DNA from: Sodiomyces alkalinus F11
Lineage: Eukaryota > Ascomycota > Sordariomycetes > Glomerellales > Plectosphaerellaceae
Reading direction: 5' to 3'
Length of the DNA stretch: 64,000 nucleotides
Assembly: GCF_003711515.1 (NCBI RefSeq)
Contig: NW_021167079.1
Location: forward strand, 1,229,471-1,293,470
The notes beneath the pieces were generated by a model. The model ran no database searches. It was not told where the DNA came from and saw nothing but the letters and a program-made list of their open reading frames with translations. Every line of letters starts with the position of its first letter. Position 1 is the stretch's first letter. A program made the translations under genes and the position numbers. Below are positions 52,701 to 64,000 of the stretch, in pieces.

Positions 52701-53247
52701 GGGTTTCACCCAGAACATGTGCGTCGGCCCCGACGGCGAGGCGCCCCAGTTCTACAAGGACTACGTCAAGGAGGTGCAGGCCAAGATCCAGGAGAACGCC
52801 CGGCTCGAATTCGAGGCCATCTGGCGCGAGCACGAACTGACCGGCATGCCGCGGAGCATCCTGTCCGACAAGCTGTCCGTGGCCATCACGACGCTTGACG
52901 AGCAGCTACAGCACTCCGACATGTGGAGGGAGGAGCGTACCCGCCGCTCCGTCCTCCAGGATGCGCTGCCCAGGCTGTTGCTGGACAAGATCGGCCTGGA
53001 TACCATCATGGAGCGTGTTCCCGACGCGTACCTGCGGGCCATTTTCGGCAGCTACCTCGCCTCGAGGTTCGTGTATGAGTTTGGCATCAACCCGGGCCAA
53101 TTCGCATTTTATGATTTGTAGGTTCTTGCTTCCCCCCTTCCCCCCTTCCCCCCTGCCTCTTTGAGATGGATAATGCTCGGCAATAAGGACTTCCTGCTAA
53201 TTGTTCTGTACAGCATGTCCAAGCGGATGACCAATATTAAGGAGTAG
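49760..53247 (+). CDS. GDH2: NAD-specific glutamate dehydrogenase, large (115-kDa) type
   Basis: Three exons (49760-50069, 50198-53117, 53214-53247) give 1087 residues, the size of Neurospora and yeast NAD-GDH. The N-terminal half is the regulatory part of this class (LINEQVTWFYEKLGIDDVYF). The catalytic part has FRGFHLRFKDVARGGIRIVK with the family Arg-Gly-Gly-Ile signature, then NKDIPEGGSKGVILLDPKMQ containing the dehydrogenase Lys, LGGIPHDTYGMTTLSVREYV, and the NAD domain with IIEGANLFLTQDAKLRLEAA and KDASVNKGGVTSSSLEVLAS. It deaminates glutamate to 2-oxoglutarate and ammonium with NAD, a catabolic step. The last exon adds 11 codons after a TTTGTAGGT donor; reading through would stop at once. 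The start is MSPSMLSLA; a second Met 33 residues on (MATTNAPQNK) is an alternative. Confidence 0.96.
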
Positions 53248-54251
53248 ACTTTGGAGTTGATTTTAGATGGGCTGGCTCTTCCGGCAGTAGCTTCAGCAAC
53301 TGGAGGGCAAGTTATGAGAAGTGTGTACATTATTACAAAGGGCGGCCATTAAGGTACGCGTGGTAATCCGAAAAGAGGAGGAGGAATGCATGAGGGGAGA
53401 AAAAGAGAGCACGGGATGAGAAAAGATCACCCGGAAAGATAAAAGTCTTCGTTGTACTGGTCTCGGTTCATGTCGTGGGAAACGACAGCAAGAAAAGGGA
53501 AGGAAAAAAAAAACGGTCATTAATTATTAGCAGGTATCGACGAATTTCTGCCAAGCAAATGCATCGTAGCTAATTCACGCATGTGCAATATGTCTTCATG
53601 CATTGAACCTCGACTCCTTTTTTGGTTGACCAGCTTTATTTAGTAAGAAACATACAAGGACTCTTCGTCAAGGCATCGCTGTTATGGTCGTTATCGCCGT
53701 AGCCAGCCGTCCAACTCTGACGGACTTGATATTGCGAATAGGGGCCGCTTATCATTTGAGAACAATCCATTTACAGGGGCGGTCAATAGAAAAAAGGGCG
53801 AGACCATAGACCGAAACGAGCCATGAAGAGTCATGAGATTGTCACAAAATAAGACACGGGAATGAAAAAAGATCAAATGCATTGGGCAAGGCATAAGAAA
53901 AAGATTGCCCATGACATATAACATGGAGCTCGGGGTTCATATCAGCCTCCATGAATGAAGAACAAGTACGGCTACAAGAAGCGCGCATCAAGAGAAGACA
54001 GGAACTCGAACGAAACAGGGGGGAAGGGAGAAGAAAATAGGACCAGCAGAACACAGCGAATCCATCCCCCCTGGGGGTCCGTTTTGACCTTTTCGTTTAG
54101 GTACGAAATGAGAGAAAAAGAAAACCCGCTTCCCTTCCGATCCAGTTCACACAATGTCCAAGCCGGGACGCCAAAAAAGAGTTCGTATCATAACAAGAAG
54201 TAGATAGTCGGGCGAGATGATGTTTTGTTTTTGTGTTACGCATCAATCAGA
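53248..54251. other. Convergent 3' flanks of GDH2 and tea4
   Basis: One kilobase between converging genes, with short frames only and no RNA or repeat signal. Confidence 0.6.
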
Positions 54252-57200
54252 TCATACAGTGCCTCGCAACCTTTGTTTGCGGGCTAACCAGTCGCCGAGC
54301 ATGTTGTCGAGTTGCTACGAATTTGTTAGCCGCCTACTCTGCCAGAGGGGGGAAGAAGAACCAAGGGGGAAAAAAAAAGTAAAAGAAATAAAACCCCCCC
54401 ATACCGTGGTTATTTCGGCCAACTTTGCGTTTTGTTCGCGGAACAGCGTTCCCACAAGGGGGTGGTCCGGCCCAGCAGGGACCACGTCGCTCTTGTCGTA
54501 GACCACGACCAGCATGTCTCGGATGTCGGAGCCAGAATCGAAAAAGGCCCGCAGCTTGGCGTCGTTCCAGCTGCTGCCCCGACTGTTGCTCGTCGAGGTA
54601 GAGCTGGTCATCGAGTCTTGGGTGTGCTTAGCTGCTTCGTCCGTGTCCACGAGCTCGGGGGACGGCGACTTGGACGACGAATCTTCCTGGCTGGACGTGT
54701 CGCCCATGAGCGCTGGCGGGTCGTTCGGCGCCAAGGAAGATACCTGCACAGGCGATTCGGTGAAGTGTTCCGCAGGAGGTTCAGACTCTGACGTGTTGGT
54801 TGCTGTTGCCGTTGCCGTTGCCGCCGCCGCCGCCGCCGGTGCCGAGCCATCGGCCTGCTTGTTCGACGCGAAACTGTCTGGATATGCGCCCGGCAGTACA
54901 GGGCGCTGGGCCTTCTCCTGTGTCGACTGGTCCTGCGTTTGGGTCTGGATCTGGGCCTGGTTCTGGGTATGTTGCGTGTTGGCAATAGCCGTCGTCTCCT
55001 CATCGGTGGAGTCAAAGTCATCCAGTTCAATGCGAGACTTGGCCTTAGTGACCTTTTGAGGTTTCTCGACCTTGTTCTGCTTCTCGGCCCCGCCCCCGGC
55101 AGACCGCGACAACTTGATCTTCGAGAGGCCGGACCGTTCTTCTTTCTGCGAAGAGCCCGGGCGAGCCTGTTCGCCCGGCTGGCCCTGGCCCCGCTGACCG
55201 TTGGCTGGCGAATGGTCCCTCTCCTGCTGTTGTTCCTGGACGATGCGCATCGACGCCGGCGGCACATTGGAGACGTCATTCCTGGCTTCGGACACGATAT
55301 AGTCGGCCAGTTCTCGCGTAGTAGACTTCTGAGCCGCGGAACCAGGTCTCCGGGTAGGTGAAGGCTCGGTCCGGGGTTGCTGCTTCTGAAGCTTGCTTGG
55401 TTGCCGCTGCGGCCCTGGCTTCTCGGGTGACGCATGAACGTCGGACCTGTCGTCATCGTGCTCGTTCTCGGCATCCATGGACCTCTTGCCGAAGGAATCG
55501 TCATCATCGTCGGTCGCCTTCTTCTTGTCCTTCCGGGAAAAGAAGCTGCGAATCACGCTGGGCTTCTTGTCCTTCTTCTTTCGGTCTTCCTTCTTGTCCG
55601 GCTGTAATTCCTTCTCCATCTTGTCCATCTTGTCCAGGCTGGGCCGTTGTTTGAGGTCCTTGGAATCGTTCGAAGATGACGGTCGTGGCGTGGTGTTGTC
55701 ATCGCGGAGCAGGTTAGGCGTCAGCGTGATCTTCTTCGTCTCGACCGTTTCATCCTTAAAGAAAGAGTCCGTGTTCCTGACTGTGCCGTTCCTTGACCGA
55801 CTGGGGCCGCCTTCCGACTTGGTCTCAAAGAATTGTTCGCTGCTAGGCCTGTTGTCACCCTGCTCATCCGCGACCTCCTTCGAAAGCTCCGCAGTGGCAA
55901 CAGCTTCTTTGGTCGCTCTCGGCTTCAAGGGCTCGACCCTGGCAGTCTCGTCTATCATCGCATCCTCTGTGGGACGCTGCGTTTGTTCAGCAGCTCCATG
56001 TCGGTCATCTTCTTCTTGTTGTGGATGTTGTTCATCTTGCGCATCTACGTGTGCGTCTCCGTTCGTCTCCGAATCGGTCGGCGCCTGGCCCTGATCGCCG
56101 GTTTGTTTCTGGGTGCCGAAGAGCTCGTCCACGTCTTCCTCCTCGGACGAATAATCCAAGTCGGAGTAGTTAACGTACGTAGGCTCTGCAAAGACAACTG
56201 TCTTCCGCTTCTTTCCCCGCAAGGCCGATCGGAATGTGCTCTTAGACTTCTCCCCCGGCTGGTCTCCTAACATCGTAGCTGAAAGCTGCGACTTTGTTAG
56301 AGGTTTACGAGAATTGTTCAGAGGAAAGGCCAGTCATACGTCGATGTTCCGATGCTTGTTAAGGCGCGCCAACCTCTCAGTGGGCGTTTCGATGTGCTCG
56401 GCGGGGAGATACCCTACGGTGTACCAAGGGTAGTTAGCAATTTATAGTGATGTCCGGGGGTAAAAAAATGCGAATACGCAACGTACCGATGCTGCTGTCT
56501 TTCACTACTCGGACCAGCCACCAGTAGCTGTTGCTATCATCGAGAAGAACCATGGTGTCACCCTTGGTAGCGTTGGCTTGGCCCTCGACGGTCGCCACGA
56601 AAGTATGTAACGCGTAGACAAAATCGAAATCGATGTCCTCTGTACGATGTAAGCACTTATCAGCCCAGGCGGCATTGACGCAGTTGGGTTTGGGATCGTC
56701 TAGGAGGGGGGCGGTAAAGTCATCATCATCTTCGAGCGAGGCCTCGTAGAGCATCGTGAGCGGGTCGTCGTTCTCGTCGTTCTCGTCCACGAATTGTCCC
56801 ACGGCTTTGACTCGCTCTGTCTTTTCCATTTCTGCGCGCCGCGCTGCGAAGTCTCTGTGCCTCGAATCCCGTATCTTTATGATATTGAGCGGGCGGACCT
56901 CGAAAGTGCCATGGGTTTCCGCGGCGTCTAGGCCAACGTTGGTGTCGCTCGGCAAAGTCTTCCCCGGCCTCCAAGTACAGATCCAATACGTCGTCGAGGG
57001 TATCGGCGGTCTCGTTGTTACTGCACTCGTCGTGCTCGTGTTCGTCGCGCGCGCGTTCGCGTTCGCGTTCGCGCTCATGCTCGTCGTCGGTTGCGTCTCG
57101 ATCCTACTCGGGATACTCACCGCGAAGATGATGACGACGGGGGGATAACTCGACAGATGCCTTGCTATGCTGTCTGGGGTGAATGGAGTTCATGGGGGGG

Positions 57201-58132
57201 TGCTCGGGGATCTCGAGGTACGGCGATGAAGACCTCGGGTCGCCAAGGGCGGGTGAACGGGTGGGAGAAAAACAAGCGCGGGTGGTGGGAAGAGAGTCTA
57301 CCCGGCGAGGCCAGAGTCTGGGGAGGTTGAGAGTATACCCACCATCTTCGATCGAGGGCGAGCTCGAAATCTTGTCCATCAGATCATCCTCCAGGCTATC
57401 GTCGGTGTCGCCGTCGGCGTCGCTCTCGTCGATGTTCCCCGAAAGGCCCCCATTTTGCGCTACGGCCAGAGAATCCCGCTGCTGCTGTTGCATTGTCGCC
57501 TCGGATGCGGCCAAGTCTCGGTCTTTGTGAGAGCCGTTGGGGTCGTGCGTATTTGAGGCACCGGCCGAGATGTCTTCAGCGTGCTGTTGTAGGTCGCCGA
57601 TGGCGTCGCCGTTGGACCAGGAAACTCGGGGACTGCGGGCGTTCTCTTCTGCGGTCTCTTGCGCGACTTCTCGCAGTGTTCCGGCTTGATGGGGTGCGAG
57701 AGGGGAGGGACCTTTGGCGTGCGAGTGAGAGTGGTCTTTTGCGGACGGTGTCTTGCGATCTTGGAGGTCGATCGTGTCTGTGGAACGAGATAGAAGGCAC
57801 AAGGTTAGTCCATCGGCAGCCTAGCACTCAACAAGGCAACAATGAATGCCAAGCAGTTTTTCTTCACGAAAGACAGGGGCAAAGGAAAAGAAAAAAACAA
57901 AAGGGGGGGGGGGGGGAAGACACGTGAGTCTCCGCAAGTTTGCGTGTAGCACAGCAAGACCAGAAGGGTATGCTATGGCTATGGCCCAAACTTGAGGCGT
58001 GGGCAAAACCAGGGGGTAGACCCGGGCTTTGGGACCAGCAGGGGGGAGGTGAAAGGGAGGTAAGGGGAAGCATAGACCACGACGACGCGTGTTGACAAAC
58101 TTACCGGCACGAATAATGTGTGGCCTGGCCAT
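54252..58132 (-). CDS. tea4: SH3-domain cell-polarity protein, Tea4/Bud14 family
   Basis: Working model of six exons: 58132-58105, 57777-57121, 57020-56487, 56413-56340, 56285-54405, 54314-54252 (1078 residues). An acidic, Ser-rich N-terminus leads to one SH3 domain (about residues 355-430: DIDFDFVYALHTFVATVEGQ, SNSYWWLVRVVKDSSIGYLP, ERLARLNKHRNI). Directly after it lies KTVVF (459-463), which fits the RVxF docking motif for PP1 phosphatase, as known for fission-yeast Tea4. The rest is disordered and charged. A short conserved tail (ITTQLDNMLGDWLARKQRL) ends the protein. The family recruits PP1 to microtubule plus ends or the cell tip to set polarity. The model is weak between 56930 and 57340: the 100-nt intron (57021-57120, GTGAGT to GTGCAG) removes an in-frame TAG and switches frame, but other readings are possible. 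The SH3 part and the C-terminal half are secure. Confidence 0.85.
56930..57342 (-). other. Segment of the tea4-like gene with conflicting frames
   Basis: Exon 2 reads WPRRVDSL...SSSPYLEIPEH...GEYPE and then meets TAG at about 57105. The same frame beyond the stop still looks protein-like (NNETADTLDDVLDLYLEAGE), while the frame that leads into the SH3 domain (EVRPLNIIKIRDSRHRDFAA) is shifted by one base. A G4 run at 56962-56965 lies between. A rival donor GATG/GTGGGT at 57342 could splice straight to TACAG/AGGACATC at 56640-56639, keeping frame and skipping the whole segment. Confidence 0.6.
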
Positions 58133-60315
58133 ATTGAATCACTGAGATGGCAAATCAGAGTTCCTGGTGCAGCGCAACGTCGTGGCGACGGGGGAGGAAG
58201 GCTGAGAAACGGTCTGGGGAACGAATGCCGAAACCCGCCGGAGAGCCAAAAAAAAAAAATGGCCAGGATCAAGCCAGATCCGCCTCGACGATACGGGTGG
58301 GAATGGAAATGCTAGGGAGTGAATTAGACAGGGAGGTAGTTGGCCAAGACGTGGTAGCGACTGTGGTCGCTGTCGCTGTCGTAGTCGTGTTTAACGCGGT
58401 CGCGGCAGGAGAGGTTGGTGGGTTGACGACGGGACGAAAATTGCAATTCCTGGTTCGGGGATCATGGACGAAGAACGTGGTGGTCGATACGTCTATCACA
58501 ACCAGGAGTCCAGGGCAACTCCTATCGTCCTGATATATCGCGTTGAGTAAAGTAAGGTAGGTAGTGTTCGTACTGGCTGGCCTTCTATTCTTGCACTTCG
58601 TTCCAAAAGGCAGGTTTTCTCCGGGGGTCTATTGTCGTGAACGTTGTAAGTAGGTACGTTGTATTCGTAGGCTCTCGGTCGATCCTGGCAGCCGCAGGCA
58701 CAGTTGAGGCAAGAGAAAGTGGAAAAGGGGTTGGGTGTTGGTCACGATAAGAGACAGGGGTGCGTCAGGGACCAGGCGGAGGACAAAAAAAGGCGAAAAA
58801 GTTCCAAGGAGTGACAGGGATGTCGAAGACTGAAGAGAAAATCCAACGAGGGGAGGGAGAGGGGAGGATGGGGAATAGGATTCGATGTTCAATTGGCGCC
58901 TTCCCCTTTGTCGGGGGGCGGGGGGTTTTCCTTTTTTTTTTTTTTAATTACTTTTCGTTTCGCGTTTCGCTGGGGAAGAAGAACGATAATGGAGGGAGGG
59001 AAACAAACAGATAAAAAAAAAAACGGCGAGGGATGGGATGGAGAAGGCGTCTTTTTTCCTGTTCCTTTCCTCTTTTTCCCTGAGATGATGATCATTCATT
59101 CGTGCCCGGGGCGAAGGGGGCAACAAGTACTCTGTACGTTGGGCATAGTTATCAATACAATACAGGGTGCTCCGTATGGATACCTCGGTTCTAAGTTTTA
59201 ACCCTCCTCTCACCCTCATCCTTTCAAGTTCGAAACACACAAAGCACCGTACCGTATGGGCAGCAAGGAACTCAGTGGTGAGATGAGACGAATATTTGGC
59301 CAAATTCGCGGAGTACCTTACCTACTATGTAATGGTATCCAACTCTCAGGGACTGCCAGCCCTGCTGCCCTCTTGCTCCCCAGCCCCCAGCAATCATCAC
59401 TTGGTGTGTGAAATGGGATGGGCTACGTCACATTAAAGGGTATTAAAGGGTATTCTACATGTACCCGTACCTACTCCGCACTACGCACGTACGAAGTACA
59501 AAGTACTTGGTACAGGTACAGGTACAGGTACAGGTACAGGCACTGAATGATCGGGAGATTTCCCACGAGATGTATCGTTTCCCACTCCCACTGGTCGTTC
59601 CTTCGAGGCAGGAAGGACGGACTTGTTGCTGGCTTCTATTTTGGTCCAATCGACCAGTGCATCGTCACCTGGCATCAGAAGATTGGCCAAGGTACTTAAA
59701 GGGAATTAATTACCTTACCTTATATACTTGTCCGGGCAGAATTGGGCAGTCTTCCCCCAATTGCCGCATGGGGTATCCTACTCCTTACTCCGTCCTCCGA
59801 GTCCGTTACTCGTACGAAGGAAGAGAAGCCAGACTTCTTTTTCCTCTTGCTTGCCCTTCGTCTTCGTCTTCTTCTCCTTCCTCCTCCTTTTCTTCTTCCT
59901 TCTTCTTCTTTCTTCAAGACCTCCCTCGTCCCTTTGGCCTTTTTATTTTAGTTTATTCCCGGGACCTTCACCTTATGGCCTTTACTAAGCCAGGTATCTG
60001 CTTGTACGGGCCCCCTGAATGAATCCCTTTATTGACTATTAGGCATCGATATTCGGTCCTTCTTCCAACCTGCATCCTTTTCACATCGAGACATGCAGTC
60101 GGACCTAATTACCAGCCAACCCTTTTCACTGACCGATAGACACGATTCAATGCATGTTTAGGAGAACACCCTCCTGGTCTAGGCGTGCCGTCTCCGTACT
60201 CCTCGTATATCCAAGGTATGAACCGTCCGCGCGTGTGAGGATTGGCGATCATACCATGTCCTCCTTATGACGTGGACGTCAGACGCTGTCTCCACGTCCT
60301 ACGGAGTGTACGGCA
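58133..60315. other. Intergenic: tea4 upstream and AACS 3' flank
   Basis: This 2.2-kb head-to-tail interval has no supported gene. It holds homopolymer blocks (A near 58248-58259, T near 58931-58945, A near 59013-59023), a CT-rich tract at about 59840-59925, a GGTACA hexamer repeat (59509-59538), a TACGAAGTA word at 59490 and a doubled ATTAAAGGGT word at about 59432-59451. Confidence 0.55.
59509..59538. repeat. GGTACA hexanucleotide repeat, five copies
   Basis: Five perfect GGTACA units directly follow a TACGAAGTACAAAGTAC string, so the repeat may have grown from the GTAC-rich word family common in this window. Confidence 0.95.
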
Positions 60316-62763
60316 TCAGTGGTCCTTGGCCCACGCCCGGAACCACTCCAACGCCTCCGGGTTAGCCACGCTGGCATTGGTTGTGACATCCATTCCCGAA
60401 AGGATCTGTTTGACTGCCACCTCGATTCTAAAACAAAAAAGACTCAGTCAACATTTCACTCATATACATTCTTCACATGCTTCGTAGCGTAGGCAGTCTA
60501 GGGAGCGAGCGAGGGAGGAAGGGAGGGACGCAGACGTACTTCTTGCCGTTACCCGTCTTAGGAACCCCACCACCGCACTCCTCCACCACACCGGGGACGT
60601 GTCGCGGGCTCAGCTCCCTGCGAATGACATCCTTGATCCGCGCCCGCAGCTCATCCCCAAACGTTGTGTCCGGATTCACCACCACGAACAAGCAGACCGT
60701 CTCATCCGTGTCTGTGGGCCTGCGGCGACCGACGCAAACCGCATCCGCCACCTCGGCAGCGAAGAAGCGCGCGAGCACATTGTAAATCTCGGCACTGCCA
60801 AACCGCACCCCCGCCGGCTTCAGCACGCCGTCCGACCGCCCCAGCATCACGAGCCCGCCCGTCGCCGGGTCCGGGATGCGGACAAAGTCGCCGTGGTGCC
60901 ACGTCGGCCCCGGAACACCGCACACGTCGGCGAATCGCTCAAAGTATGCCGCGCGGTATTTGACGTCGCCGTTCTCACCCCAGAAGGTCAGGGGCTGGCT
61001 CGGGAACGGCCGCACGCAAACGAGGTCGCCCGGCTCGTCGCCAGGGACCGGCTCCCCCGTGACCGAGTCGACCGCCCGGATCGCCATGCCCAGTCCGGCG
61101 CACTGGATCTCCCCCGTCCGCACGGGGAGCAGCGGGCAGGGCGCCCCGAAGAGGGAGATGATGTCGGTGCCGCCCGTGATCGAGCCAAGGTTGATGTGCG
61201 GCGGGAAGGCCTCGTAGACGAAGTTGAAGGTGCTGGGCGGCAGTGGGCTGGCCGTCGAGTAGATGGCCTCCAGTCGGCTGAGGTCCAGCCCTTCTTCTGC
61301 CACCGGCCGGACGTTGTTGGCTTCGAGCGCCGTAAGGTAGGCTGCTGATGTGCCAAAGTGCGTCACCTCGAGCTCGGACAGGAGGCGTGGCAGGGACAAT
61401 GGACCGTGCGGCTTGAACGGTGAACCGGAGTAGAGGACGACAGTAGCGCCCACGGCCAGAGCAGCAATGGACCAGTGCCACATCATCCAGGAGGTCGTCG
61501 TGTAGTAGAGCATGCGGGAGGAGGAAGACAAGGAGCAGTGAAGGAAATGCTCCTTCTTGTGCTGGATCAACGTACCAAGCGCCGTGTGGATAATGGCCTT
61601 GGGCAGGCCTGTCGTGCCGCTGGAATAGAGCACGTAGAGGGGGTGGGACGGGGGCAGCTGCTCGAACTTGAGCGGTTCGTCGGGGGAGCTATCACACGGG
61701 GGGGTGGGGGGAGGGGAAGAAATGTCGTCAATGTCAGTCCCCGTTGCTCGCCTTACGTAGCTGGGAGGACGCCCGCCCGACGCAGCAACTTACCTCTTTA
61801 AGAAGCTCTCATACTCTGATGCCTTGACCCCCTTTTCTCTCAGCTCATCAAGCGCCAATTCACATGGCACATTGTCGATGACGACCACCAGCTCCAGCCC
61901 CTTCTCCTTCAGAGACCCCACAATCTCGGTGGTTTTGGCGGTGCTGCTCCACAACTTGCCGTTGTAGACGGTCCCATTGTCGGCGAACAGCACTTTGGGC
62001 CCGATTTGAGCCAAGCGGTCGAGCACGGCACTCACGCCGGTGTCAGGGCTAATGCCGGTCCATACGGCGCCAAGGGCAGCGGCGGCAAGCGAAGCCACGA
62101 GGGCCTGTGCGTGGTTGGAGACGTACCCGGCCACAACGTCACCCCGGGTTACACCGACGGAGCGGAGCCCGCTGCTGCATCGGCGCACGGCCTCTCGAAG
62201 CTGGGACCACGTGGTCGAGACCGGGTTCCCCAGCTCCGTGGTGGTGATGACCGCCACCGCGTCCGGGGCCACGTCGGCGTTGGCGGGGAAGAGCAGGTTC
62301 TCGGCGAAATTGAGCAGCGACCCGGCGAAGAAGTCCGGACGGGGATACATGGGCGCGTTGGGCGGGAGGACCTGTGCGCCGGAAAAGGTTTTGGTTTTTG
62401 TCAGTCAATTTGGGTAGACAGACAAAACCATCAAGAGTGAGTGCGAGCGTCGAGAGCGTCTCATGCCACCGCTTATGGCATATTCACCCCCGCTCTCTTT
62501 TCTCTTCCCTTTGGTCAACCCACCTGGTCAAAGGTCCGCGAGGACTTTATTCCGACAAAATGCCAGACTTCCTCCCAAAACTCCGACACATTGTCGATTG
62601 ACCAACGGTAGAGGGAAGGGTAGCCGTCTAGCTGGAGGTTATACTTGGCGTTGACATGGAGCGTGAACTTGTGCAAGGCTGTCGAGGAGGGGTTCGGATG
62701 TCGCCAAAGCTCGCGCACAAGGGTGGCGGGCTGCGTCTGCCCATCACTGGCTACCGCAGCCAT
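60316..62763 (-). CDS. AACS: Acetoacetyl-CoA synthetase
   Basis: Four exons (62763-62524, 62371-61794, 61688-60540, 60427-60316) give 692 residues. It is a member of the acyl-adenylate (ANL) superfamily: the N-terminal segment SLYRWSIDNVSEFWEEVWHF is typical of acetoacetyl-/acetyl-CoA synthetases. The P-loop is YVLYSSGTTGLPKAIIH, the adenine-binding region is SITGGTDIISLFGAPCPLLP, and the hinge region is WHHGDFVRIPDPATGGLVML. The C-terminal lid carries the catalytic Lys in PKTGNGKKIEVAVK, split by the last intron. The pairing of N-terminal fold and GGTDI motif favours acetoacetate over acetate as substrate. It activates acetoacetate to acetoacetyl-CoA in the cytosol for sterol and lipid synthesis or for leucine/ketone use. 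No peroxisomal signal is present (end RAWAKDH). Confidence 0.95.
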
Positions 62764-64000
62764 GACGATGAGGTCGATTGAACTTGGTGGATCCGGAGAC
62801 GGAGGACGGGGGAATTCAATGTGAAATACGGAGTAGGCACGGAGACTGAATGAATGGCCCTTTGCCGGAACCTGAAACTCGAAGGGAAAAGAGCCAATTG
62901 CAATCAAAAGTAACACTGTTTTACTCGAGATCAGTTCAAGTAGGAGAACTGGCCAGAGTTAAGCGCCTCGGATCAAGTGAAGTGCTTGATCATCTTTGTG
63001 GAATGGCGGCCATGTCGAAATTTCTTTGGGCCGTCGCATTCCGAGACGCCGGCGTTGCCCGACAGGCCGCCCGCCCGCCCATCCGCCACTTCTATTCCAG
63101 CACTAGGAGAGTCGACCCTGATTTTCCGCCTACGTGTGAAGAGCATCGATTTCTCTTGTTGTCAAGTACGAAGGAATTACACGAAGTAGGGAATGCAGAG
63201 AGTTAAGAGTTGAGAGTTCAGGAGGCATGACGGGATGGTGTGCTGAGCAGCGCAATCAGCACAGGCAACGCCAAAGCATGCACAAAAGTACGGACACTCC
63301 AACTCAGTATTAGTACCTAGTACCTAAAGGAGGCGGCGGCACTCTGAGTACGCGACTCGCTGTGTACGGGTTGGCACAAAGTACACTTATTAGTAATAAC
63401 TTCCTGTGCCTGGCTGCATCTGGAACCTCGGAAATTAACAAGAAGCCTAAATCCCGTAAGCCCGGAGTTCAAATCAAATTTTCCTCGGAGCCATCGCATG
63501 ATCTTATTCTCCATTACGGAGTACACAAGATTAAGGCGGACTTTGATGGATGTGCTGACCGGGATTCTCGGGAGATGAATACCTTGCATCAAAGTACACT
63601 TATGCAGCTGAGGGACCCGGTGTGACTGGGGGCCATTTTCCCTTTCTTTTTCTTCCATCAATTCTCATTTTTATCACGTCCCATGGAGGGTGGAATGACC
63701 TACGTTTTTATTAGAAACTTTGACGATGCACGGCGAACAGGTCAGCTGGTTACTTCTTCGATGCAGCGCAACCAACATCTGGAGTAGAAGTCCAGTCCAG
63801 AGAGCAAATAGTTCAGCCTTGGTGGGTATGACCTGACGGACACGTTTGGGTCAAAGCGCGTGGGTTCTACAAATAAGGTACTTTGCAAGAAGTACGAAGT
63901 ACATTGTAGGTTGTGTGGTATACAGGTACCTACACTTAGGTCAGGAAGGAACCGCCCCTTTTTGGGGCGGGGCGGGGCGGGGAGGGTCTTACCTCCTTCG
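62764..64000. other. AACS upstream region and window edge
   Basis: No gene is supported. The region contains TACGGAGTA-like words near 62828 and 63515, a TACGAAGTA word at 63893, and a G-rich string at 63964-63986 with four runs of four Gs. Confidence 0.55.
63964..63986 (+). other. Potential G-quadruplex
   Basis: Four GGGG runs separated by single bases, followed by GGG, satisfy the usual quadruplex pattern. Function is unknown. Confidence 0.5.

Noticed and set aside
53111..53121. GDH2 ending at the TAG directly after YDL
   Set aside because: The TAG is part of a GTAGGT donor, and the spliced third exon restores a family-like end, MSKRMTNIKE.
60599..61348. 249-codon plus-strand frame
   Set aside because: Shadow of the GC-rich acetoacetyl-CoA synthetase exon.

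Overview
This window is nuclear DNA of a filamentous ascomycete (Pezizomycotina, probably Sordariomycetes). The evidence is short GT-AG introns with CTAAC/CTGAC-like branch sites, widely spaced genes on both strands, a dispersed single 5S rRNA gene, a fungal NoxR, a Thi20-type kinase/TenA fusion, a 115-kDa-type NAD-glutamate dehydrogenase, and AT-rich patches that look like repeat-induced point mutation (RIP). I assigned no species. All exon models were built by eye from splice signals and reading frame.

Layout. 1-7920 is gene-poor. On the minus strand follow a Dbp2-type DEAD-box RNA helicase (7921-10612), a Thi20-like thiamine salvage enzyme (11521-13833) and the TORC2 subunit Rictor/Avo3/Ste16 (14921-19501). 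Uricase lies on plus at 21083-21970. Then comes a compact patch of a truncated 5S pseudogene, a broken protein-kinase relic and an intact-looking 5S rRNA gene (22214-23119). Mitochondrial ribosomal protein uL13m (minus) and the SOD1 copper chaperone (plus) are divergent and share a 573-bp promoter (23659-26210). After 4.2 kb without a gene come noxR (plus, 30460-32521), mitochondrial glutamyl-tRNA synthetase (minus, 33625-35800), a type I J-protein with a CaaX-like end (plus, 37092-38596), RPL32 (plus, 39323-40075) and kynureninase (minus, 42232-43838). A 5.9-kb gene-free stretch holding a RIP-like element precedes NAD-GDH (plus, 49760-53247), a Tea4/Bud14-type SH3 polarity protein (minus, 54252-58132) and acetoacetyl-CoA synthetase (minus, 60316-62763).

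The genes are mostly housekeeping: translation in cytosol and mitochondria, cofactor and nitrogen metabolism, and growth control. There is no operon-like or cluster logic. NoxR, Tea4 and Rictor all bear on polarized growth and signalling, but their proximity is probably chance. I found no CRISPR array, no confident tRNA, no intact transposon, no biosynthetic cluster and no convincing new multi-gene system.

The most interesting signals are a 9-base palindrome-like word (TACTTCGTA/TACGAAGTA) found at least 13 times outside coding exons, uricase without a peroxisomal targeting tripeptide, a triple SDPA phospho-motif repeat in the Rictor tail, the long Dbp2 3'-proximal intron, the 5S/kinase relic patch, and a stretch of the Tea4-like gene where reading frames conflict.
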